Origin: Gammaproteobacteria bacterium
GTDB lineage: Bacteria; Pseudomonadota; Gammaproteobacteria; HK1
DNA: 64,000 bases
Assembly (NCBI GenBank): GCA_021773645.1
Contig: JAJFJU010000026.1
Location: 124,001 to 188,000 of the forward strand
Direction of reading: 5' to 3'
In this document: positions 57,509-64,000 of the stretch, piece after piece
How the letters are laid out: every line of letters begins with the position of its first letter
Numbering within the stretch: position 1 is the first letter of the stretch
The notes under the pieces: model-generated
Seen by the model: the letters and a program-made list of their open reading frames with translations, nothing else
The model's database searches: none
Told to the model about the DNA's origin: nothing
Program-made: the position numbers and the translations under genes

Positions 57509-59593
57509 TCAACTGCTGGTCGACAGCGCCTTGGCGAGGCGTTGCTTTAAGGTATCCACTTCGCTCTGTCGTAAAGCCGAAAAACCACCATCCAGTTCTA
57601 TATGCCGAAGCATTTTATCCGCCTCACGCAAACGATCCTCCTTGAGATACAGTGAGACCAACTCAAGCACGTACTGCATCTGGCTTGGGTCAACGTCCGC
57701 TGCCTCTCTGAATAGCGCAATGGCCTGCTCCGGCTGGTGTTCAACAAGATATAACTCTGCCAGACCACCCAGCAAAATTGCCTTCCCCCGTCGTCCGAGC
57801 CGCTGATTGGCAATCGCCAAATAAAACCAGTCTTTCGCCTGACCGGAAAGCGCCACACAATAAGGCCCGCCATTTTTGCTAATACACTGCTGAAGATTAC
57901 GTAAGGCATGGAGGGTCGATGTCTGAATGCCGTGGCTCCGCAAGCGCGACTCAATCTCCTCATCCACGCCTAAGGAAAATAACCTAAGCTGCTCCGCGTC
58001 CCCACTTAATTCCGTAGAAAAGATAGATAACGGTGGCTTTTCGTTCGTGATATTCGGACTTGTGGAAGCCGATATCGGCAGGCTTTGCTGCAGCAGCGAC
58101 AATAGTTTACGCATCTCTATCAGGGTAATGACTGACGCCGGATCCAAATAGGCTGCTTTTTGGTAGTGCATAAAGCTAACGCTTATCTCCCCCCCCCGAT
58201 GATGATTGGTAATCGCATAAACACCATGTAGCCGGCTTGATTGCGGATGATTGCGTAGGCTTATTTCAATCATTGCCTGGCGATTCTGCCAAACATTCGC
58301 CCTGGAGGAAGTGACAAAAGCCAGGGTTCCCAGCATCAGTATCAGCACCGGGATAAGCAAACGGCCCGACTTACTAACCCGCTCCAACCAGGTGGCGAGA
58401 TAATAAAGTGCTGCAAAGAGCAGGCCAAAGGTCGGCACGTAATTACGATGCTCATGCACGATCTCCAAACCCAATATGCCGGATTCGACCCCATGCCCGA
58501 CCACAAACCACAATATTCCAAACGCCCACATCGCCTGCCGTCGTATCCCCGCAACAGATAGTCCCAGCAGCAGTGCCCAGGCACCCACGGACCAGAGGGT
58601 AGCCAGTGGCTCCAGTACCCCCCGGCTAATATTGATATCATCGTGAAACAGGCCAAAGGCACGAATATCAGGAATAAATATCAGACCCAGATAGAAAAAT
58701 AATATGCGTGTTTCCGTCAACAGGCGCTCGTAAAGCGTGAAGTCCCGGATGAGATACATCTCTGAAAGAAAATCTGGTTTCAGGAGCAGCACACCCACAA
58801 TCAACACCGTCGGCAAGGCAACCGTTAGGGCATAAAATGCCAGTAGCCAGCGCTGGCGAGTGCTGGACAGCACAGCTCGGGAGAAAAAGAAGCACTCCAG
58901 CAACAGGGCCAGATAGGGCAACAAAACGGCATTCTCCTTGCACAATGCCCCAAGGATTGTGCCCCCCGCCACCCCCAGCAGCATCAGGGGTAAGCCCCAT
59001 CCATGTCCGGCCTCGAAACGCCCGCGTCCCCAGACAAAAACAGCCAAGCCGGCAAATACAAAAAACGCCGCCATGCTAGTCATCCGCTGCACCACGTACA
59101 GCACGCTGGTCAGTTGTATGGGATGCAGCAACCAAAGCCCCGCTACCAGTAAAGGAAAATAGATGGCTAGGCTCCCATTGGCGGGCATCGCTGCCGTCCC
59201 TGCAAGTGACCATCTCCTCACCAATAGCAGGCTCAACAGATAAATCAGAACACCATTGGCCAAGTGAATCAGGATGTTAGTGAGTTTAAAGACCTCGATT
59301 TCAAACGCCTCGCCCGCAAAATAGTAATTCAGTGCATAGCTTAGGCGCGCCAAGCCACGCCCCGGAAAACGTTCCCCCCCGGAAAATATAGCGTCATACA
59401 AGCTGCTCGTACCTAGGTCCTTGATAGCAATGAGCGGTTCTTGGAGCAGATTGGGGTAATCGTCAAACAGAAAGGAACCTGGCAAGCCTAGGGAATAGAC
59501 AAAGCCCGTCAGCAGCAGCAATCCAGAAAACAGGAAAACCGCCCAAAGCGAGGGTGGTGTAGATACGGGGAAACGGACAAACTTCAAACGCAT
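57509..59593 (-). CDS. TPR-containing multi-helix membrane protein (TMTC/GT-C-like)
   Basis: A 694-residue protein. Residues 15-410 form about eleven transmembrane helices with an early luminal acidic motif FLFDDYPNLL, as in GT-C glycosyltransferases that use lipid-linked sugars. The C-terminal third (about 430-690) is soluble with TPR units (LYLVEHQPEQAIALFREAADVDPSQMQYVLELVSLYLKEDRLREADKML). This layout resembles TMTC-type O-mannosyltransferases and bacterial proteins near type IV pilins. Protein glycosylation is inferred only. Gap to the GT2 gene is 36 bases. Confidence 0.75.
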   Translation of the reverse strand: MRLKFVRFPVSTPPSLWAVFLFSGLLLLTGFVYSLGLPGSFLFDDYPNLLQEPLIAIKDLGTSSLYDAIFSGGERFPGRGLARLSYALNYYFAGEAFEIEVFKLTNILIHLANGVLIYLLSLLLVRRWSLAGTAAMPANGSLAIYFPLLVAGLWLLHPIQLTSVLYVVQRMTSMAAFFVFAGLAVFVWGRGRFEAGHGWGLPLMLLGVAGGTILGALCKENAVLLPYLALLLECFFFSRAVLSSTRQRWLLAFYALTVALPTVLIVGVLLLKPDFLSEMYLIRDFTLYERLLTETRILFFYLGLIFIPDIRAFGLFHDDINISRGVLEPLATLWSVGAWALLLGLSVAGIRRQAMWAFGILWFVVGHGVESGILGLEIVHEHRNYVPTFGLLFAALYYLATWLERVSKSGRLLIPVLILMLGTLAFVTSSRANVWQNRQAMIEISLRNHPQSSRLHGVYAITNHHRGGEISVSFMHYQKAAYLDPASVITLIEMRKLLSLLQQSLPISASTSPNITNEKPPLSIFSTELSGDAEQLRLFSLGVDEEIESRLRSHGIQTSTLHALRNLQQCISKNGGPYCVALSGQAKDWFYLAIANQRLGRRGKAILLGGLAELYLVEHQPEQAIALFREAADVDPSQMQYVLELVSLYLKEDRLREADKMLRHIELDGGFSALRQSEVDTLKQRLAKALSTSS

Positions 59594-59688
59594 AAACCCA
59601 TCATCGCAATCACAAGCGGGTTACAGGAGATATTGTAGGCAGTGAGAATCACCGCTGGAAGCATACCGATAATAATCGCGATACTCAT
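59584..59688 (-). CDS. Possible 34-residue hydrophobic peptide overlapping the TMTC-like start
   Basis: An ATG at 59688 opens a frame that begins MSIAIIIGMLPAVILTAYNI and ends AMMGLCV, with its stop overlapping the first codons of the next gene by 10 bases. It would be a single-span membrane peptide. There is no clear ribosome site and I recognise no family, so it may be a coupling frame or chance. Confidence 0.2.
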   Translation of the reverse strand: MSIAIIIGMLPAVILTAYNISCNPLVIAMMGLCV

Positions 59689-59778
59689 CTATGCCCCAGG
59701 GGGAACGGGCGGGCTGATGAGATCGGAATAGTCGTAGAAGAATATTCCCGTTACGTGGGAGACGACATTACGGCTGGG

Positions 59779-59814
59779 AAAAAAACAGGGAGGCCCTGTG
59801 TGGGGCCTCCCTGT
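59779..59814 (-). terminator. Intrinsic terminator of pilA
   Basis: A perfect 12-base stem, ACAGGGAGGCCC (59785-59796) with its complement (59803-59814) and a 6-base loop, followed on the minus strand by TTTTTT. It lies 25 bases after the pilin stop codon and should end the abundant pilA transcript before the glycan genes. Confidence 0.9.
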
Positions 59815-59838
59815 CTGATACTGCTAAATGAAGCGAGC

Positions 59839-60291
59839 TTACTGCTTCGGACGGTACTTGCTAGCAACCGTACCGGAAATGGCCCAACTCAAGCCACCGG
59901 CACCACAAGTACCCGTATAGATTACGGTTTGGTTATCGGTTACCGCGGCACCAATTGCGGTATAGACGATGGTGACAGTACCAGCCGTAGCACTGGTACC
60001 AGCGGCGGTCACAGATTTTACATAAGTACCAACATAGGAAGTGTTAGTGGCCAGATCCAGACTCGAGTTATTGGTGCCATTCGCCAGCGAAGCATCGCTA
60101 CACGCAATACCCAGAGCAGTACGCGCCGGGGCAGAAATACCGGAGCCTTCAGAGACTTTGGCTTTAACGGTGTAGTCCTGATAAGCGGGAATGGCGACGG
60201 CCGCGAGGATGCCGATAATGGCAACCACGATCATCAATTCGATAAGGGTGAAACCCTGCTGAACCTTCTGCATGTTTTGTAGCTGTTTCAT
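59839..60291 (-). CDS. pilA: Type IV pilin major subunit PilA
   Basis: A 150-residue type IVa prepilin. [13 protein letters not shown] precedes the prepilin peptidase site and the N-terminal helix [20 protein letters not shown], with the conserved Glu5. The globular part has two cysteines (in GIACSDAS and TGTCGAGG) that can form the C-terminal loop, and it ends KYRPKQ like many PilA proteins. Many Ser, Thr and Asn residues ([15 protein letters not shown]) make O-glycosylation conceivable. The ATG at 60291 has AAGGAG 8 bases upstream. It is transcribed from a sigma-54 type promoter. Confidence 0.96.
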   Translation of the reverse strand: MKQLQNMQKVQQGFTLIELMIVVAIIGILAAVAIPAYQDYTVKAKVSEGSGISAPARTALGIACSDASLANGTNNSSLDLATNTSYVGTYVKSVTAAGTSATAGTVTIVYTAIGAAVTDNQTVIYTGTCGAGGLSWAISGTVASKYRPKQ

Positions 60292-60354
60292 GAATATTCT
60301 CCTTGGGAGACGGTATGGTAAATGGTCTATATCAGTTGCTGCCGGGAAACATAG

Positions 60355-60371
60355 AAGCACGTGCCATGCCA
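60355..60371 (-). promoter_or_regulatory. Sigma-54 (RpoN) promoter of pilA
   Basis: On the minus strand TGGCATGGCACGTGCTT (60371-60355): the invariant GG (60370-60369) and GC (60358-60357) are separated by exactly 10 bases. It matches TGGCAC-N5-TTGCWT at 10 of 12 scored positions. The start site would be near 60345, 54 bases before the ATG. PilR, a sigma-54 activator, is encoded just upstream. Confidence 0.82.
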
Positions 60372-60512
60372 ATGCTCCAAATCAGGCTAAACTTGTGAAT
60401 CAGTTCCCAATTCCCGCCCCTTTCAGGGATACAACCAGCTAACAAACGATATTTTCGAGTTTGAAAACTGCTGAGTTTCAGCACAATGTGCGCATTTTCC
60501 GCCGCACACTTA

Positions 60513-60673
60513 GGGAAGCTCTGATTTATTCTGGGTGAAGTAGATTGTGATTCAAAATGCTCAGCTTTGAGACGCTGTTCGCACGTAATAGTCGCTCTAT
60601 TGCGAAGAACAGCAACGATAAAGATGGATATTTTGGGCGCAAAATACGAATCTACGAATAGACCAGGGCTTCC
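60513..60673. mobile_element. Miniature inverted-repeat element between pilR and pilA
   Basis: A 161-base non-coding unit. The left end GGGAAGCTCTGATTTATTC and the inverted right end GGAAGCCCTGGTCTATTC agree over most positions (about 17 of 21 when flanks are included). It is flanked by the same trinucleotide TTA (60510-60512 and 60674-60676), as expected for a 3-base target duplication of IS5-type elements. No protein is encoded. It begins 142 bases upstream of the pilA -24 element, and together with the promoter accounts for the 417-base gene-free stretch 60292-60708; nothing else is recognised there. Confidence 0.68.
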
Positions 60674-60708
60674 TTAGAGATAAGGCAAAGTGATATTCCC
60701 TTGGGACC

Positions 60709-62016
60709 CTATTCCAATCCCAATTTCTGCAGTCGATAGCGCAAGGCCCCAAAACTAATTCCCAGCTTCCGTGCTGCCGCAGTCTTGTTCCAGCGCGTTT
60801 CCTCCAGTGCCCGCAGAATCGTTTCTTTTTCGGTGCTGACCAACAGATTCTCCAGAGGCTTTGCCGATTGCACTTCCTCAACAATCTTTGGCAAATCAAG
60901 ATCATCAGCTTCTATACGGCTGCTCTCGCATAAGGTCATGGCACGCTCAAGGATATTTTCTAACTCCCGTACATTGCCCGGAAAGGTATATTTACTGAGC
61001 TTTCCCATGGCCTGTGCACTGATATCTGGTGGCTCATTTCCTGATTGACGCCCCAGCCGAGAGAGAATGTAGTTTACCAATACCGGGATATCCTCGGCCC
61101 GCTCACGCAGGGCCGGAACCTGTAGTTCGATCACGTTAATCCGATAATAGAGGTCCTCGCGGAATTGCCCTGCCTGAACCAGCTTTGCCAGATCTTTATG
61201 GGTAGCGCTCAACAAACGCACATCGACGGCCACTTCCTGTTGGGCGCCCACTGGCCGGACCAGTTTCTCTTGGATAGCACGTAGTAATTTCACCTGCATA
61301 TGCAAAGGCAAGTCCGCCACTTCATCGAGAAACAAGGTACCGCCATCGGCCGCCTGGAACAGCCCGGGCTTGTCCGCTACCGCACCGGTAAAGCTACCTT
61401 TGCGATGGCCAAAGAACTCACTCTCCATCAAAGCTTCGGGGATCGCACCGCAGTTCACCGGGATAAAAGGCGCCTCGGCCCGCGGGCCATGTTGATGAAT
61501 CATGCGTGCAACTAACTCCTTGCCGGTGCCAGATTCGCCGCTTATATAAACGGGTGCCTGACTGCGGGCCAATTTTGAGACCTTCGCCCGCAAGGCAATC
61601 ATTAGCGGTGACTCGCCCAACACCGTACCCGTGGTCTCACTACGCATGGGCCCCAGCTTCAAGGCGCTGTGCACCAGGCTACGTAATACCGCGAGATCGA
61701 CGGGCTTGGAGACAAAATCAAAGGCCCCGGCCTTGAGTGCCTCCACTGCCAGCTCCATATTCCCGTGGGCGGTGATCATCGCTACCGGCAAGCTCGGACA
61801 ATGCTCCTGAATGAAACGCACGAGATCGATGCCATTACCATCGGGCAGCCGCATATCGGTTAGACACAGGGCAAAGGCACGCTGTTCTAGTACCCGGCGA
61901 GCTTGTTCCAGATTCTCCACCGCAGTGGATGGAATATCCATCCGCCCCAGGGTGATCTCCAACAATTCACGAATATCGGGTTCGTCATCAACTATTAGTA
62001 CCTGACACTCACTCAT
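60709..62016 (-). CDS. pilR: Sigma-54-dependent response regulator PilR
   Basis: A 435-residue NtrC-family activator. The receiver (1-120) has VLIVDDEPDI and phosphoacceptor Asp in CLTDMRLPDGNG. The AAA+ domain (about 130-360) has Walker A GESGTGKELVARMI, the sigma-54 contact loop GSFTGA (the form found in Pseudomonas PilR), Walker B GGTLFLDEVADLP and the arginine-finger region REDLYYRINVIELQVPALRER. A Fis-type helix-turn-helix (TRWNKTAAARKLGISFGALRYRL) ends the protein. It activates pilin transcription. Its ATG overlaps the pilS stop by 4 bases. Confidence 0.96.
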   Translation of the reverse strand: MSECQVLIVDDEPDIRELLEITLGRMDIPSTAVENLEQARRVLEQRAFALCLTDMRLPDGNGIDLVRFIQEHCPSLPVAMITAHGNMELAVEALKAGAFDFVSKPVDLAVLRSLVHSALKLGPMRSETTGTVLGESPLMIALRAKVSKLARSQAPVYISGESGTGKELVARMIHQHGPRAEAPFIPVNCGAIPEALMESEFFGHRKGSFTGAVADKPGLFQAADGGTLFLDEVADLPLHMQVKLLRAIQEKLVRPVGAQQEVAVDVRLLSATHKDLAKLVQAGQFREDLYYRINVIELQVPALRERAEDIPVLVNYILSRLGRQSGNEPPDISAQAMGKLSKYTFPGNVRELENILERAMTLCESSRIEADDLDLPKIVEEVQSAKPLENLLVSTEKETILRALEETRWNKTAAARKLGISFGALRYRLQKLGLE

Positions 62017-63635
62017 GCCAACGGAACCTCCTGGCGTCTCGGGTCTGAAAAGGTGATGCGAAAACGGCAGCCATGCGCTTCAGGAATATGCTCCAGGGAG
62101 GCTTGATTAGTCACACAGAGCTCCCGCGCAATAAATAGCCCCAAACCCGTCCCACTCCCCTGAGTGGTATAGAAGGGTTCGAAAATCCGCTCTCGATCCG
62201 CCGCCGAAATACCGGGCCCATTATCACCCACTTCCAGACAGGCGCGTCCCGTTTCCGCCAGGGGAAAAACCGAAATTTTGATTTTTGCCCCCGCACCACC
62301 GTGGTGAATTCCGTTCTCTACTAAATTCCATACCACCTGCCGTAATTGCGAAGGGTCAAATCTAAGCGCCGTGCTCACGCTTTGAATATCCACCGAAATG
62401 CACCCTTTTTTGATGCCATGATTCGCCACGACCTCATCACAAAATTCATCTAGCCAAGTATCCACCGCTAGGTTTTCAGCCACAGCTGGCCGTTGCCGAC
62501 TCAAGCTCAACACATTCTCAATGATGCCATTCATACGCTGACAATTATCCCTAATGATTTCCACAAGACGTCGATCATTACTTGCCAGCTCTGGCGCCTC
62601 TTGTAATAGCTGACCCGCGTGCGAGATAGCGCCCAATGGATTGCGAATCTCATGAGCAATGCTGGCGGTAAGCCGACCTAGGGAGGCCAATTTCAACTGC
62701 TGTGCCCGCCGGGTAATCGCCGTTGCATCTTCCAGAAAAACCAACACGCCCGCTCCCGCAGGTTCCCCGAGGCTGGCAAAAGAGGCCATGACCTGAACGG
62801 CCATTCCCTCCGCATGAAAAAGATGGCTATTCCAACCATCTCCATTGCGCCATTTCTGCAATAAAGTTTGAAGATCGGGGCATAATTCTGGCAGAGCTCG
62901 TCCCTCCACCTCTCCAGACAACGCCAAAAAGCCTCGTGCAGACTCATTCAACAAGCGCACCCTTCCCCGCGGACCCAAGGCCAGAATACCGGCCTGCATG
63001 CGCTGGATAATATGTTCATTCAGTTGCGCCAGCTTGGCCAGATCCTGCTCCCGCCGCGCTGCCAACGCCTCGCTCGCCCTGACCCTAACGGCCAGGCGCT
63101 GAGCAACATGGGCCACAGCAAAACACAGGGCGCCAAGAATTCCTGCTTGGGCGTAATTCCCCACCGGGAGATGTACTGCTAGCCCGATATAGAGCTGCTC
63201 GCTGAGTAAAATCAGGGAGGCCATGGCGGCAAACAGCAAGGCGACGCGACTGGCAGCCAGGATACTGCCGCCGGCAACCGCCACTAGCAGCAACATGCCA
63301 AAACCACTTTTGATGCCGCCACTGGCGTGCATCAAAAGGCTAATGGCAATCACATCGACCATCACTTGTAATACGATTTGGAGGTCAAAATCCGGCCGCC
63401 GTCGGTGAATTGTAAGGCTGCTGAAAATACTGAATGCGAAGTAGAATAAGGCGGTATTACGAAATAGCGCAGTGTCGACCTGCCCCAGAGTACGCGGTGC
63501 GACACCCCAGAACACCAGCACCAAAAATAATCCGGCCAGCGTGGTGCGGTAGAGATTAAAGAAGTAAAGTGGCCGCCATTCTTGGTCGCTGGCGAGTGGC
63601 CACGCGTGATTTGGCGGTAGATTTGTTGCCTTCAC
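62013..63635 (-). CDS. pilS: Sensor histidine kinase PilS
   Basis: A 540-residue membrane kinase. About six transmembrane helices occupy residues 25-185, then a PAS domain (HIIQRMQAGILALGPRGRVRLLNESARGFLAL). HisKA contains His in TASIAHEIRNPLGAISHAGQLL, and the ATPase has RQVVWNLVENGIHHGG, VGDNGPGI and GSGTGLGLFIARELC. In Pseudomonas, PilS senses the pilin level in the inner membrane. The GTG at 63635 (VKATNLP) has GGGG 5 bases upstream; the frame is open further, but those codons lie in the divergent promoter region. Confidence 0.95.
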   Translation of the reverse strand: MKATNLPPNHAWPLASDQEWRPLYFFNLYRTTLAGLFLVLVFWGVAPRTLGQVDTALFRNTALFYFAFSIFSSLTIHRRRPDFDLQIVLQVMVDVIAISLLMHASGGIKSGFGMLLLVAVAGGSILAASRVALLFAAMASLILLSEQLYIGLAVHLPVGNYAQAGILGALCFAVAHVAQRLAVRVRASEALAARREQDLAKLAQLNEHIIQRMQAGILALGPRGRVRLLNESARGFLALSGEVEGRALPELCPDLQTLLQKWRNGDGWNSHLFHAEGMAVQVMASFASLGEPAGAGVLVFLEDATAITRRAQQLKLASLGRLTASIAHEIRNPLGAISHAGQLLQEAPELASNDRRLVEIIRDNCQRMNGIIENVLSLSRQRPAVAENLAVDTWLDEFCDEVVANHGIKKGCISVDIQSVSTALRFDPSQLRQVVWNLVENGIHHGGAGAKIKISVFPLAETGRACLEVGDNGPGISAADRERIFEPFYTTQGSGTGLGLFIARELCVTNQASLEHIPEAHGCRFRITFSDPRRQEVPLA

Positions 63636-63713
63636 GGCATCCCCTGACTGACTGGATATGACTAGCCTAACAGGCTGTTCATAAAGAACCACCACCCCGA
63701 CAAGGACCCCAGA

Positions 63714-64000
63714 TTGACCCAGCAACAAACAGATAGCGGTTCCGCATCTCTCACCATCGCACTGGCGCAGTTAAATCTGGTGGTGGGTGACATCCACGGC
63801 AATACCCAGCAAGTGCTAGATGCAGCCCGCGAGGCCCGCGACGAGCTGCATGCCGACCTGGTTATATTTCCAGAACTCACCCTCACCGGTTATCCGCCGG
63901 AGGATCTGTTGCTGCGTCCTGGGCTACACCGCCAAGTGAGCGAAGCTCTAGCCTGGCTGCAACGCGAGGTTCGAGGCATCGATCTCCTCATTGGTTATCC
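63714..64000 (+). CDS. nadE: NAD synthetase, glutamine-hydrolysing; N-terminal part
   Basis: About 95 codons to the window edge. The sequence SLTIALAQLNLVVGDIHGNTQ, ADLVIFPELTLTGYPPEDLLLRPG is the nitrilase-type glutaminase domain, with the catalytic Glu in FPELTLTGY. In full length an ammonia-dependent NAD synthetase domain follows; it is outside the window. TTG at 63714 is the likely start, with AAGGA 7 bases upstream. Divergent from pilS. Confidence 0.9.
   Translation, partial: MTQQQTDSGSASLTIALAQLNLVVGDIHGNTQQVLDAAREARDELHADLVIFPELTLTGYPPEDLLLRPGLHRQVSEALAWLQREVRGIDLLIGY

Overview
The window is about 64 kb of a single bacterial chromosome, gene-dense and mostly moderate-to-high GC. It is almost entirely core genes in gammaproteobacterial order: mutL-miaA-hfq-hflX-hflK-hflC-DUF2065-hisZ-purA, DUF2066-perM-hda divergent from purM-purN, trmJ divergent from suhB, pilS-pilR-pilA, and ilvB-ilvN-ilvC-psd(-like)-pssA-leuA. 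The organism is most likely a free-living gammaproteobacterium that makes its own branched-chain amino acids. It is probably flagellated (a sigma-28 type promoter precedes the chemotaxis operon) and carries type IV pili. A Chromatiales-like or related deep-branching sulfur or methane gammaproteobacterium would fit, but I cannot fix the genus. I saw no rRNA, tRNA, CRISPR array or complete insertion sequence.

Layout. 1-4251 (minus): chemotaxis operon aer-type receptor, cheY, cheA, cheW (cut by the window edge). 4416-7627: PHP phosphoesterase, Nudix protein with glutaredoxin-like partner, class I fructose-bisphosphate aldolase. 7725-17552 (minus): the mutL to purA block. 17676-25366: two membrane proteins, rlmD, a DEDDy exonuclease, a YdbL/YdbH-like envelope pair and cysM. 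25499-31096 (plus): a three-gene unit of TonB-dependent receptor, orphan periplasmic binding protein and BarA/GacS-type hybrid kinase. 31120-38898 (minus): rimI, uracil-DNA glycosylase and the branched-chain amino acid and phospholipid block. 39125-46460: small envelope proteins, proS, a four-carbon acid sugar kinase, acyP, a PilZ-like protein, arsC-like and wrbA. 46457-52938: hda, perM, DUF2066, purMN, trmJ, suhB. 52952-59593: a surface glycan or glycosylation locus. 59839-63635 (minus): pilin and its PilS-PilR two-component system. 63714-end: start of nadE.

Regulation that can be read directly. A near-consensus sigma-28 promoter lies upstream of the chemotaxis operon. A sigma-54 -24/-12 promoter lies upstream of pilA, whose activator pilR is next door. 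A leader peptide rich in Leu and Val codons precedes leuA, followed by mutually exclusive RNA pairings that end by occluding the leuA ribosome binding site. An intrinsic terminator sits directly before ilvB. A perfect 28-base palindrome follows ilvC.

Most worth a second look: (1) the receptor, binding protein and hybrid kinase unit, which resembles a ligand-sensing relay spanning the envelope; (2) the leuA leader; (3) a phosphatidylserine decarboxylase homologue that has lost its catalytic and self-cleavage residues yet stays next to pssA; (4) a histone-like lysine/alanine tail on SuhB; (5) a possible pilin glycosylation locus beside pilA; (6) two miniature transposon-like elements of 161 bases, one just before proS and one upstream of the pilA promoter.
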